Below are positions 35,305 through 46,843 of a stretch of DNA of 64,000 bases, in pieces. The position numbers and the translations under genes are program-made. The DNA comes from Macrotrachela quadricornifera (Eukaryota > Rotifera > Eurotatoria > Philodinida > Philodinidae). How positions within the stretch are numbered: the stretch's first letter is position 1; the number at the start of each line of letters is the position of its first letter. The notes under the pieces are model-generated. The model did not search any database, was not told where the DNA came from, and saw nothing but the letters and a program-made list of their open reading frames with translations. The DNA lies in the NCBI GenBank assembly GCA_022393335.1, contig JAJEKB010021013.1, forward strand, positions 192,217-256,216. Reading direction: 5' to 3'.

Positions 35305-36190
35305 CTGGATGCGTAAAAATGTTTTTCCAGTAGGGTAACACTATAATTTCAAATAGCATACATAATATATATTTTATACCAAATTAAAAACGCGTCAAAA
35401 TTGTTTTTATTTAATACTAAATTGTAGGAGTTATCAAAACTTTTTAATGTAAAACTTAATCAATTTTATGGTTTTTTTTTGGAATAGAAAACTGAGATAC
35501 CAGTGATTCAAAAATGATTTTTCGGATTTTCTTTTGATATTTTTACATAGGTCGATAGAGCTTGTTGAGCTCTAGAAAAGTGCAGATATGAATAATTTTT
35601 TAAGCTAGTTTTGTCAGATAGAAAAGTTAAAAAACCATTTGAAAAATGCTAAAAGTATAATAAAATTCAATTTTTTCTTCATTTGAGAGAAAGTACGCAG
35701 TATTTCATTAAAAATCGTTTTTTTCATTATTTTCACTAACAAAGACGTTAGGAAATGTAATTAATAGACGCAGTTTTTGATGCTGTATCTAGTGGTTACA
35801 TTGCATATTTTCCTCAAATGAAAAAAAATTGAATTTTATTAAATTTTTGGCATTTTTCAAGTGGTTTTTTAACCTATTTATCTAAGAAAACTAGCATAAA
35901 AAAATGATTTATATATGTACTTTTCTAGAGCTAGCCACGCTCTATCTAACTATGTGAAAATATCAAAAGAAAATTCCGAAATCCATTTTTGAATCAGTGA
36001 TACCTCAGTTTTTTATACCAAAAAGGCATAAAATTAGTTAAGTTTAACATTAAAAAGTTTTGATAACTCTTACAATTTAATATAAAAAAATCCAATTTTC
36101 GGTGGGTTTTAATTTGATATAAAATATATATTATGTATGCTATTTAAAATTACAGTATTACTTCCTAGAAAAACATTTTTACGCATCCTG
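35305..36190. mobile_element. 886-bp palindromic MITE
   Basis: The left end ctggatgcgtaaaaatgttttt matches the reverse complement of the right end (caggatgcgtaaaaatgttttt, ending 36190 before TA). The arms remain pairable for about 420 bases each, meeting near 35750 (landmarks tatgctatttaaaatta, gttttgataactc, cctatttatcta). The left flank reads CA rather than TA, so one base of the target site has probably mutated. No coding content. Confidence 0.75.
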
Positions 36191-36364
36191 TATATGTAGG
36201 ATCATTTGGTAACCAATAGATTACCACTAGTGTAATGTAATAAGACGAAGAATGTTAATGGCTGACAAATGGCGGACCGTAACAATCACGAAAAAGTTTT
36301 TTCTGTAACTAAAGTTTGTTTTAATGCGGACTAATTGTTTTTTTTTACAACGATAAACAGAAAT

Positions 36365-36725
36365 AGCGAGTAAAGTTGAAATCAGTCGTTATCTCAATCA
36401 TATGACTTTAAAATTTTACCAGTGCCAGTTCTTATGACACACTTAATTCCAACACTAATCAGAGCTCCATCACTCAAAACGGTGGAGAGAAAAAGTCAAA
36501 TCGTTTTTCATTTTGAATCAATTCAAGAAAAATTCATGGTATTCATCAAGACTAAAACCCAAAAATAAAAAAAATTTTTCGTTCTCTTTCTTTTACCGTT
36601 TTGGTCGATGGAGCACAGATTTGTGCAGAGATTATATGTGTCTTAAGGACTTCCGCTGGTAAAATTTTCAAGTCATGTGATTGAGGTAAGTATCAAATTT
36701 AGCTTGACTCTTTACTTTCCCATGC
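36365..36725. repeat. 360-bp foldback element
   Basis: Left landmarks ctcaatcatatgact, aaaattttaccagtg, agacacac and gctccatc..caaaacggt recur as reverse complement on the right (accgttttggtcgatggagc, taaggacttccgctggtaaaattt, agtcatgtgattgag, agtaaag). Loop near 36540. No ORF. Confidence 0.65.
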
Positions 36726-38184
36726 GTATCTAAATAATATGAGCTGTCCCTAAATAATGAGTTAGTTCTCCAAGTTATAATTAAAAAAATTTTCTTTCAC
36801 AGCCCAGAGCGGTTTCAGCGACGTTACGCCTAACAAGCAAATCAAAATCAAAAAAGTATTTTTTTTCTTTCACAAAAGTGTTAAAAACTTCACAAATTCT
36901 CTCATATGATTTTTTTTCCTTCCTTCACTTTTCTTCCATGCAGTGAGACAAGTATTGATTAATAATGTTTTCACACGTTAAAATGTGCGCTTTTCACGTG
37001 TACCAAACGTTCCTTTTTTCCGACGCTTGTGTGACAGCAAGGTATATTCCAAATATTCACTTGCTTGGTATTTTCCGTTTTGTTGTAGTTTTCTTCCACT
37101 ATTTTTGTTTTTTCTTATGGTGGTCGTATATATATATATAGTATCCACTTAAAGGTAGGAGTGCCAGAATTAGAGTACAGCGGTTTCAAAAATTACCCGA
37201 AGGCGGAACCGCGGTTCCCGTTTCGGTTCCGTTTTCTTTGGAACCGTTGTATCCTAGTCAGAATTCTCCGTTCTTTAAGGTTTTCAGATTTTTAGAAATG
37301 GAACCAAAAATCGATACTCGGAGCTTAGAAATAAAGATAGATTTCATATTAATCGGTTAGATTGAAGTATCTTTTGGCCTATTTTTTTTTATGATTATTT
37401 TCCGTGAGTACTTGAGTAGCTTGTTTTCGATTCTTTCTTCTAACACAGTTGACATCACGTCAGCGGTTTTTTATAGAGTTCGACAAGCTCAGTTCAAGCT
37501 CGGTTCATAAGAAATCTTGGAACAGTCCCTGTGAACTGAACTGAGCTAGTCGATCTCTAGTTTTTCATCTACCATTTTTATTCGCCTCTAGAATGTTTGG
37601 CGATGAGTTATTATTAGTAAGAGATGAACTTTTCTTCTTCTCAAAGTATTATTCTTCAAGGATTATAAAGAACGTTGTTCAAACACTTGAATCTAAAGAT
37701 AATCATGATTCACGCTAGTTATTTTTTAGTTTATCGTCCCGTCATCCCCTCCCCCTCCCTCTCACAGACAGAATGGTAACTATTACTTTTCCTTTAGAAA
37801 ACATTACCAGCATAGTATTGAAGACCGGAATAGATACTGAATCGGACTAAGTATAGGCAGAAAATTTTAGCTAATATTTGTCAATATTGAGCTTTAACAT
37901 TATAAACGAGAGTACAGTAACGGATTTAAAGTTGATGCTTGTTCTGAGTTTTTTACATAATGGAACTATCCAGTTTCGAAATTTCCACTAGAATGATGTG
38001 GGATATTGATGTATGCTTCTAAATCTTTACATTATCAATTTAGCAGTCTCCATCGTGTTTTACATTTTTAATCTCAAAAAGATTGCATTAATAACTTTTA
38101 TACAACAGTTTACATTATTAATATTCTTTTTTTACCATTCATTATAATCTATAAAATAATTTTTTTCAAGAAATCTTTTTCATA
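36726..38184. other. Intergenic with small palindromes
   Basis: No gene before the ubiquitin-ADP-ribosyltransferase ORF. A GC-rich patch at about 37195-37265 is built from ggaaccg/cggttcc palindromes, and 37471-37560 forms a foldback (tagagttcgacaagctcag against ctgagctagtcgatctcta). Both look like short MITE remnants. A tttttttcaag tract just upstream of 38185 could be a splice acceptor. Confidence 0.4.
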
Positions 38185-39192
38185 ATGTCTTCCGCAACAT
38201 CGGAAATAGACTTTGAAGATTCTGAAGATTTATTAGCAGCTGCAATGTCAGCAATTACGGGCATCGATGTACAGCCGTCTGCTGTAAATCCAAAATCATC
38301 AAATAAAATTTCTCTATTCGATTTACATGATAAAACGTACTTATCCGGTCAAGCTGGTGACACAGATGATATGGAAAATGTTTCTTTGGTATCACATAAA
38401 ACAGGTCGAACATCATGGGTTTCAAAAAATGCCAAAAAAATGCCGAATGAATCAATTCAAATATTCGTGAAAACGTTAACTGGTCGGGTTCTTACGCTTA
38501 CAGTGGCATCTGATGAAGCTATAGAAGAAATCAAAAATGGAATAAAAGAATTGGAAGGAATACCTATCGGTCAGCCACGTCTTATATTTGCTGGAAAGCA
38601 GTTAGAAGATGGTAGAGGATTGTCTGATTATAAAATACAGAAGGAAAGCACGTTACATGTGGTACTTCGTTTACTAGGTGGGTGTCAAGCAATTCTCGAT
38701 CCATCAACTAGGGATCCTATATACGATTATGATTTTACAGATGTAAAAGATAAAAATAAAAAATTTATACGAGGCAATATGAGGTATTGTCGTCCTTGCG
38801 GATGGAGACGTTATGCTATCAACGTATCTGATAAATTTGAAAACTTAACATGGTTAGGCCATGATAACTGTCCTGGCGAATGGCCTGTATCATATCATGG
38901 AACTGGACAAAATCAAGCGAAAACTATTGCAATGGACGGCTATGATTTATCAAAAGGAACTAGATTTGCATATGGACGTGGTGTATATTCAACTCCTGAT
39001 ATCAATGTAGCAGAAATGTATGCTGAAACGTTTCGGTTTAAAGGTGAAGATCATTTCGTTATATTACAAAATCGTGTTAATCCAAACACATTGGTAAAAA
39101 TATCAGCTCATCAAACTGGCACAGGTGAATATTGGATCAGTCCTAGCGACAAAGATATTCGTCCTTATGGAATTTGTATTCGAAAATTATAA
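38185..39192 (+). CDS. Ubiquitin-like domain fused to PARP-like ADP-ribosyltransferase
   Basis: Intronless, 335 residues. Residues 1-90 are a polar, acidic leader. Residues 91-166 are ubiquitin-like at exactly ubiquitin length, with near-identity around [21 protein letters not shown] and IQKESTLH; equivalents of K6, K27, K48, K63 and I44 are kept, K11 is Arg, K29 and K33 are lost, and the end reads LRLLGG instead of LRLRGG. From about 230 a PARP-like catalytic domain shows YHGT (His 238), [10 protein letters not shown] (Tyr 268) and GEYWIS (Glu 315), the H-Y-E triad expected of poly- or mono-ADP-ribosyltransferases, with LQNRVNP between. A Cys pair (YCRPCGW, 201-207) lies before the domain. 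Predicted to transfer ADP-ribose from NAD; the target is unknown, possibly in ubiquitin signalling. The stop is followed by an AT-rich 3' region. No disabling lesion seen. Confidence 0.8.
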   Translation: MSSATSEIDFEDSEDLLAAAMSAITGIDVQPSAVNPKSSNKISLFDLHDKTYLSGQAGDTDDMENVSLVSHKTGRTSWVSKNAKKMPNESIQIFVKTLTGRVLTLTVASDEAIEEIKNGIKELEGIPIGQPRLIFAGKQLEDGRGLSDYKIQKESTLHVVLRLLGGCQAILDPSTRDPIYDYDFTDVKDKNKKFIRGNMRYCRPCGWRRYAINVSDKFENLTWLGHDNCPGEWPVSYHGTGQNQAKTIAMDGYDLSKGTRFAYGRGVYSTPDINVAEMYAETFRFKGEDHFVILQNRVNPNTLVKISAHQTGTGEYWISPSDKDIRPYGICIRKL

Positions 39193-42100
39193 ATGTAAAA
39201 CAACTGGTGTAGAATCAATTAACATTTCGTTCATGAGAAGTTTATTATAATTTTGTATTTTTATTCTTATTCATTTCGAATAAACAGGAAAGAGGATGAA
39301 ATTTCACACTGGATGATGTAAATGAATTATATTGTAATTCAAAGACAATGAATTTTAAAATAATTCAGTTTTTTTTAGTCTTATTCAGAGATTACCAAGA
39401 AATGTTGTTTTCCTGAGCTATTTTTTTTATCCTTGCTCGTACATAAGCAGCATTATATTACAATAATTCCTACTAATCTCTTAAAAGCGTTGGCTATCCT
39501 TATGAAACCCTTCGATTGAAGCTTCAATATAGAATCAATAGAAATTTGACTTATTTTATAATTCATTTGTGTCATGAATTCAAAGCAGTCATACGACATA
39601 TTTCGACTTTGGTAAAGAGACTCGGTAGATAACTTTAGAATTTATTCTAGTTTTTTTTTAACAATAAGATCCACATATGCACTCCCTGATCGATCAGTTC
39701 ACACTGTAGTCTAATCAATCCCTATCAGTCTATAATGTATCGACTAAAATAAATGATAATAAAAACGACTAGTTTTTAGTCTGTTTCAAGTCTTTATTCG
39801 TCATAGTGGTTTGTATGACAAGTTGCTCCAGAGAGAATTGAACCAAACTTGTTTTTCGTTCGACTTCGATTTAGTTCTTTTTCATTTTAAATTTATATGT
39901 AGTAGGATTGGACCACAGGTTAAGGTAAAACGGCAATCGGTCAACTAGTTAGATTTATTAGCAATATTAAGTCTTACTTAATAACAATTGTATGTGTGAG
40001 AATTATATACAGAATAGATACAATACTTTTTTTTAATATTATTCCTATGAGATGTCATCATTAGAGCTATTTTTATTAATGATAGTATTGGTATTGTTAC
40101 ATCCCTAATACTACTAGTCGTCTTGATTTTTTAGGAGTCCCTGGTACTTTCCTTTTTTCTTTGGCAAAATAAATGAAGTGTCTTCCACACTGTAAAAAGT
40201 TAAAATGAGCTGGAGTACTTGCGATATCTCCTTTTAGATCCTCATGCGTCAGTACGAACTATGATGACTGCGTCGCAGTAACTTGCAGTTGCGATGCAGA
40301 ATGGCTGCTGCGCGTAACTGCGACACAGTTGCTAAAATAGTTGTGACATGGGTTGGATACTGTATGGGCTAATCATGTTTCATTTATTTAATTAATTAAA
40401 CTACGTTCGATAGATTTTGCGTGTCAAAAATGACGTAGTATTAAATCTGCCCAATATGATGGGTACCATATTTTAATGGTGTCTTTTTCTGTCATATAAT
40501 TAACAACATTGAATGAATATGAAGTCAAGGATGATCATCAAGCAATTTTGTACATTTTGATCCTTATACCTCTGTTTGTTTCCATATTTCATTAACAAAC
40601 GACTTCGAACAATTTTCAATATAATACTTGTAATCTACAGTCTTGTCTTTATCTATACTGAGGACTATTTTATTTTAATAAGAATATGGCAAACATAGTT
40701 TTGATTAAAACCTATTTTCATGAACAATAGCCTTTAACAATTTAACTTATCCCTTCACTAGTAAGGTTAGAAGGTAACTGGCATTCAAGAACAAAATTTC
40801 ATTTGATTCCTAAAAGAAATTAAACATGATTCGTTCATGTTGTATCAAAGATATGTAAAAATTTTTTCGAAAAAAATTTCAATAAAACGTCAACCCTCTC
40901 GAAATCGATAGTACTTTAAAGTGTCACTGAGGTTTTATATGGTCTTATGCATAAGAATCCAAATATTTTTCGTGTCTCATCGAAGTAAATGTTGTGGACG
41001 TTTGTTATAGTGATGTCGTATTTATTTATTTCTATTTGATCTCTCTTTCCTTTTCTTTATTTATGATATAAGTTTTCTTTTTAATTCTTTGATATCATCT
41101 ATATTCCATCCTTGATGACCTTTGTTTCTATTCTGTTCTGTGATATATATCGATGTTTTTCCATAAATAAGAGGACAGACATATAATTGCATAGCATTGA
41201 TTTGTATATTACGTTCACAATGTTGTTTTAAACATTCGTGTGATGATTAGTATCTTCTTTTTTCTTATTCTCACTTATGTCTCATGGATTTTTCCATTCC
41301 GTCTTATATGTATGTATGTTGAACTGTTCCTTTCTCTCTGCTTCTCCTTTTTTCTTTTGTTCGTCATCTATGGGATCCTTCCAGCTAAAAAAGAATTCAC
41401 ATGAATTACGGTTTGTTTCACATAGAGAAAGACAAGAGTATCAGTATTATTCTACATATTAAAGATTAATAGGAAGAATAAATGCTCAATATAAACAGCG
41501 AATAAAACAGACGAAGTACATTATAATTCTTCTCTCTAAGAATACAGGAGAGGTAAAGGATAGAATAAGCATTCTTAAGTATAAACAAAGAAGATCTTTC
41601 ACACTAGATTCCTTGCTTTTATTTGTCTATTAAATACTCCTACTTCTGTTTTGCTATTAATAGAGGAGCTAACATCATGTGGCCTTTTTTGTTCTAATGC
41701 ATGTAATATCTCTGAGTATTTTAAGGCAAGGAAGCGCTATTAGCATATAACATCTGTTATGGGTAAGGCTGGACTGTTAGATGATTATTATGTCTTTATA
41801 TTTCTTTTATTTCTTTCTCGATGTTATAACACGTTTCTGTTTCCTTCTTTTTCTTCCTTTTCCTTACTCTATTTGTACAAGGTTTCATCAATTTTTATAC
41901 AGAAGAAATAAAATACGATCGTGTGCAGATATTTTCTAAAAAAAGGTGCCATTAGGAACTATAAAGAATTTTAACGAAAAATATAAAACTAAAAAAGAGT
42001 TTTTTAAAATAGTACTCAGAAAGGTTCAGTATGGTACCTTTTTTTTAAAGAGTGTGCATAGTACATATATATAGAGAGAGAACAAGTTAGGGTATATCCA

Positions 42101-42383
42101 GAAACGGCAATGTTAACAACATCTCTCAACGTATATCAATTAACAGCTTTGAAGAAGATAGTGCACAAAAATATCTGCATACAACAATACTTTTCTTCTT
42201 CGGTATCCCCTTATCGATTACTAATAACCTTTCTCAGCATCTTATCGTCTTCATTCCTAACATAATATCAAGACATGTGTATCCACTGCGGTCTCAAAGT
42301 GTAATTATATTTTTTTCTCTCTATCTTTTGCCAGAATTGATTTTTGTTTATCAAAAGATATTTATTTGAATAGTGTGATTTGA
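39193..42383. other. Intergenic, no gene seen
   Basis: About 3.2 kb AT-rich. A compact region at about 40270-40335 has repeated gcgtcgcagt/aactgcga palindromic motifs. No ORF with a recognisable domain; the open frame 41277-41462 is low-complexity and was not called. Confidence 0.35.
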
Positions 42384-42550
42384 AAATGTCGAAATTATAA
42401 GTTATTTATTTATCTGTGTAGTAGTGTTATTATATATTTTACTACTTTCGTTAATTTCGATTACTCTCACGGTAATAATGAGATAGATGATACCACTGCT
42501 TCACTAAAAAATGAGTTACTACGAGAATCGAGCAACCAAGATACCGCCAG
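42384..42550 (+). other. Possible orphan first exon of a type II membrane protein
   Basis: An open frame from 42384 reads a hydrophobic segment (LFIYLCSSVIIYFTTFV) followed by a polar, charged stretch (NNEIDDTTASLKNELLRESS) and ends at a strong donor, gccaGTAAGT (intron from 42551). It looks like a signal-anchor exon, but the only nearby ATG (42386) is out of frame by one base, and no matching downstream exon was found. It could be a broken gene start or chance. Confidence 0.25.
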
Positions 42551-43463
42551 TAAGTACTCTACAATTAAAGAAAAATCGTTTGTTCCACTATTTTTTTTCA
42601 TTTTTTAAATCAGTAGAATTTTTCAGTTGTACTACTCTTGGTGAAATGAAGTGTTCTATAAATCTTAAATGAAACTATCCTTCCATTGTAGTATGAGTAG
42701 AAAGAATAATTAGTAGCAGTGAAAATGAAACAATATTAGCTGAAGATAATCTTTGTGCGCACATACACTTTTTGGTGTGGTACTCTTCTTTTTGTTATGT
42801 TTAATTGAGATACAGTCAAATCGATGTAAAATTTTGTATTAATCATGAATGTGATGTTAAAAATTAATTCTGATCCAGTTTTTGATCCATTTTGTCTGTA
42901 AAAATAGACATATTCACTGTAAAACTCACAGTTTTTGCTTGTTTAAGCCCAAAATCTTACTGTTTCTCTGCTTCTAAGGGTCATTTATTGACCCTTCCAA
43001 AGAATATTTATTGCATATATTCTAGTGCATTTTGGCTTCAGATACGCAAATGTATAGGACAGGTTTTTTAAAATTTGTAGTGTGTATCAATGTTTGTGTG
43101 GACATTTCTCTACTTAACGTTTTAATAAAAAAATTGCCAAAATGATTAATGCCAAAAACTCTATAACTCCTGAAAGTTTTTAGTCATTTAAAGGATAATT
43201 TGCAGAAAATGCTTTGATAAATATCATCTTTTAGAGATTATTCCAACTATTTGGAGTGCGAGTACTCCGGAAGTAACAGTCGTGTTAAAGTTCATTCGCA
43301 ATAGAATCCTACAGATTTTCTTGCTACTAGGGATCTCTTTCACATGTGAATGACAGACAAGAAAGGAAGTGCCTAGTAGAAATTCATTCAACGCTGCAAT
43401 CAGTTAATCGAACGAGTAGAGATAAACTTAGTAAATTTCAATATATATAAACTTTTATTTTAG
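42551..43463. other. Upstream region of the superoxide dismutase gene
   Basis: AT-rich. The only notable signal is the pyrimidine tract acttttattttag, whose AG falls directly before the ATG at 43464 and could be a trans- or cis-splice acceptor. Confidence 0.4.
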
Positions 43464-44494
43464 ATGGAATTTATCTTTAAATTCGTTCTTCTGTTCGCCT
43501 TCTGTATTCTGTATCAGATAACCTATACTAGTAGTAATAGTGCAAAACTAATGGCTTCAGCTAATTTACATCTTGATAATAGTCATACACAAATTGGTAA
43601 ATTGACATTTACTCAATCATCTGACAATTCTTTTGTAAGAATAAGAGGCCTATTAAAAAATTTACAACCACATACAATCTATCGTGGTTTTCATGTACAT
43701 GCAAATCAAACTAGAGATAATACATTTAATTGTTCAACGGCCGGAGATCATTTCAATCCATATGGTAAACATTTGAGAGAGATATAATAAAAGACAGGAA
43801 AATTCTTTATTCTAGGAAAAACACATGGTGGTATCAAAGATTCTATTGATAATCGTCATGTTGGTGATTTGGGTAATATATGGACTGATTCAAAAGGACG
43901 ATCAAAAATTGATATTAAAGATAAAATAATTCGATTAGATCCTAGCGGACAACAATCTGTAATTAATCGAACAATTGTAGTGCACAAGGATACAGTTAGT
44001 ATATGATCATATGAAAATAATATATGTAGAATCTTATCTTTTCTTATTGAAACATTCTAGGATGATTTGGGAAAAGGTGGCCATAGCGATAGTCATACAA
44101 CTGGGTATGTTGTTTTAATTAATTCTTTAATTTGAGAAAAACGCGTTTAAATACTATAAATGGAAGCCACGAGTGTTATTCATTCACGTTGAAAAGAAAA
44201 ACATAAGAAACGATATTTTTTGATTCTAGTGTTCATTTCTAGAGCGTGAACACAGTGAAAAATTGACCGATAAAAAGCACTATTTTTAAACTCTAGAATA
44301 ACATTTCGTTTTAATACTAAAATAATTAAACGCATTTTTCCAAAACCTTATCTACCTGAGTAGAACTCTTGACATTTAATCCAAATAGATCTTATTTTCT
44401 TACTACTGTTCATTATTTGTTTAGACATGCCGGTGCAAGATTGGCCTGTGGCATAATTACTCTCAATCGTCGTCACAATCGAAAACAAGGTTAA
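43464..44494 (+). CDS. Secreted Cu/Zn superoxide dismutase
   Basis: Four exons: 43464-43764, 43816-43994, 44061-44104, 44425-44494, with GT-AG introns and phases that join exactly; 197 residues. A signal peptide (about residues 1-22) marks it as extracellular. Family motifs are complete: GFHVHA (two Cu-binding His), [10 protein letters not shown] (disulphide Cys and bridging His), KTHGG and RHVGDLGNI (Zn-site His and Asp), VVHKDTDDLG (fourth Cu His) and [13 protein letters not shown] (active-site Arg and second Cys). It converts superoxide to hydrogen peroxide and oxygen outside the cell. Total length is close to that of secreted animal SODs. The next gene is an amine oxidase, another enzyme of peroxide metabolism, although no shared regulation is visible. 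The start is supported by the signal peptide and by the splice-acceptor-like tract immediately before it. Confidence 0.92.
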
Positions 44495-44983
44495 TGCTCA
44501 CTTGGAAAATAATAAGAATTATTAAATTTTATTGACTGTATATCAAGGACCTGTAGGACAAGACATTTTGGAAACTTATAACCTGTCTTTTCAGATTTTT
44601 GGCACCCTATCCTGCTCTATGACTCTCCTTCTGCAATCTTTAACCTGTCCTGCTTTACACTGAAAGTGTAATTTTCTATGCTTCAATATCAATTTTATTT
44701 ATGTTATTTTGATTCAAAAGAATAAACAACAAGGATAGTGAATCATTTATTATTGTGTGTACGATAGCAGTTCATTACACTAGAAATTTCTAAATAAAAA
44801 ACATTAGTCCTAGTAGTTCCAAGCCTTAAAGTTTATAGAATTCTAATATTAGATATAATAATCGTTGAAGATATTTCTTTCTCGTTCCCTTTCTATGATT
44901 CATATCTGTCAATGTATTTTGTAATTATATAATGTTGCCAAGTGAGTCATTTTTTTGTTTCTCTTGTATAAATACATTTGCAT
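44495..44983. other. Intergenic between SOD and amine oxidase
   Basis: 490 bases with an internal patch of 'cctgtaggacaagac / aacctgtcctgc' repeats around 44550-44660, probably a MITE remnant. No gene. Confidence 0.35.
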
Positions 44984-46354
44984 ATGGCTACAGTCGTCAA
45001 AAAGGAAGCAATGAATGTCAATGTTGATGTTGTTATTATTGGGGCAGGAGCAGCTGGTATTGCTGCAGGTATTGATTTACAATCAACTAATCTAACTGTT
45101 CTTATTCTTGAAGCTCGTAATCGTATTGGTGGTCGAGCACATACAGATCTTGAAACATTTACACCTACACCAATCGATCTTGGTGCTAGTTGGATACATT
45201 CTTGTGGACCTAAAAATGCTCTTCATAATTATTATAAATCTTTGAATAAAGATCAGACAAGAATTAGGGCTATCGGTAAGCGTCTTCGTCTTGATTATAA
45301 TGGACAACCTTTTTCAAGTGAAACATTGTTTCATGCAAGAAAGATACGTTCAAAGATTATTCAACATTTAAAATTATATAGTTGTAATGTAAAAAATGAT
45401 CAAGATGAAAGTATTGAACAATTTATTCAATCAGAATATCAACGATTATTACCTACTGATGGACCAATAAAACGTTTAGTTGATCTTTTTCTTTCTGGTA
45501 TAGAACAATATGAAGGATCAAATTTTGAAGATCTTTCAGCTAAACAATATGGAACTGGTTCTGGTTCTGGAGGTGATCAATGGGTATCATTTGGTTATGG
45601 AAATTTATTAGAACAAATTGCCAATAAACATAATTTATCAATACGATTAAATACTCTCGTTACACAAATTGATACAACTAATCCTGATCAAATAGAGATT
45701 ACAATATCAAATAATTCATCAAGAATTTATTGTCATCGAGTAATCATTACAATTCCTTTAGGTTGTTTAAAACGAAATACAATTTTATTTATACCTTCAT
45801 TACCTGAATGGAAATGTAAAGCAATTCAACAAATGGGTATGGGTTTAATGAATAAACTTATTATTCAATTTTCACAATGTTTTTGGAATTCTAATTTGAG
45901 ATCTTTTTCATATGCATCTAATGAACGACGTGGTCGATTTCGTTTTACTATTTGTATTCCACCACCAGCAAATATTCTTATTCTATTTGTTACAGGTGCA
46001 TTTGCATGTGAATTAGAAATTTTAACAGATGATCAAATTCTCGAAGAAGTAATGAAATTTCTTCGACAAATTTTTCCTCAAATTACCATACCAAATCCTG
46101 TTAAATATAAATTTACTCGTTGGTTACAAGATTCATTAGCTTATGGTTCATATTCACATTTTTCTGTCCATGCAACTCCTCATACAATTGAACAATTAGC
46201 AAAACAAACTTCAGATGGTCGAGTTCAATGGGCTGGAGAACATGCTAATATAAATGATGGAACTGAATATTGGTCCTATGCATGTGTTCATTCGGCTTTT
46301 CAAAGTGGACAAAGAGCAGCAAAAACTATTCGAGATCAATTGTGTTCTTCATAA
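44984..46354 (+). CDS. FAD-dependent amine oxidase (polyamine/monoamine oxidase family)
   Basis: Single uninterrupted frame of 456 residues from the ATG at 44984. The N-terminal Rossmann motif VVIIGAGAAGIAAG (about residues 16-29) is followed by LEARNRIGGRAHT and DLGASWIH, the FAD-binding signature of flavin amine oxidases. The C-terminal FAD motif is WAGEHAN...SAFQSGQRAA (about 423-446). The enzyme family oxidises primary or secondary amines, including polyamines, releasing hydrogen peroxide. The exact substrate cannot be told, though WIH in the GASWIH motif is common in polyamine-oxidase/LSD1-like members. There is no signal peptide, so it is probably cytosolic. The lack of introns next to a four-exon gene makes retroposition or horizontal transfer possible. 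A TPR relic follows 75 bases downstream. Confidence 0.88.
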   Translation: MATVVKKEAMNVNVDVVIIGAGAAGIAAGIDLQSTNLTVLILEARNRIGGRAHTDLETFTPTPIDLGASWIHSCGPKNALHNYYKSLNKDQTRIRAIGKRLRLDYNGQPFSSETLFHARKIRSKIIQHLKLYSCNVKNDQDESIEQFIQSEYQRLLPTDGPIKRLVDLFLSGIEQYEGSNFEDLSAKQYGTGSGSGGDQWVSFGYGNLLEQIANKHNLSIRLNTLVTQIDTTNPDQIEITISNNSSRIYCHRVIITIPLGCLKRNTILFIPSLPEWKCKAIQQMGMGLMNKLIIQFSQCFWNSNLRSFSYASNERRGRFRFTICIPPPANILILFVTGAFACELEILTDDQILEEVMKFLRQIFPQITIPNPVKYKFTRWLQDSLAYGSYSHFSVHATPHTIEQLAKQTSDGRVQWAGEHANINDGTEYWSYACVHSAFQSGQRAAKTIRDQLCSS

Positions 46355-46429
46355 TCATTACTTTTTGTTTAGAACTGTATATCTATATCATACAAATAAA
46401 GATAAAACACATCTTAAGAAACAGCATTA

Positions 46430-46843
46430 ATAGATCAATTTGATCTAGGAAATGTATACTACTACATTAGTATTGCGTATTCTAACACAGACAATAATGC
46501 GAAAGTTCTCTCATTTCATAAAGAAACTATTAAAATTTGCGAACAATTACTTTCTGCTAATCATCTTAAATTTAGCTGAAATTTACAACAATATAATAGC
46601 ATAGGTAATTACTATTCGAGAAAAAGTATTGCCTAAGAATCATTCGGATTTTTATACATCGTTTAATAATATTGGTGTGACATATGTAAATATAGATAGC
46701 TATCCGAAAGCTATTTTATGTCTTGAACCTATTCTAGAAATTGGAGAAGATTCATTATCTACTAAACTGATGCGAGAAGAAACACATAAAAAATCAATTG
46801 AAATTCACATGGAAATTTTTCCTTCAAACCATTACAATATATA
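46430..46843 (+). pseudogene. Decayed kinesin-light-chain-type TPR repeat gene fragment
   Basis: Reading around stop codons gives pieces such as DLGNVYYYISIAYSNTD, LSFHKETIKICEQLLSANH and, after 46629, KNHSDFYTSFNNIGVTYVN and REETHKKSIEIHMEIFPSNH. The 42-residue rhythm 'LP-NH-D...S-NNIG--Y...Y-KAI' is the tetratricopeptide repeat of kinesin-light-chain-like proteins, a family greatly expanded in bdelloids. Several in-frame stops and no start, so a fragment. Confidence 0.6.

Noticed and set aside
42550..43464. Splicing of the orphan exon to the SOD gene
   Set aside because: The donor is in phase 1 whereas the SOD start exon would need phase 0 after the AG at 43463, so the joined frame would not encode SOD.
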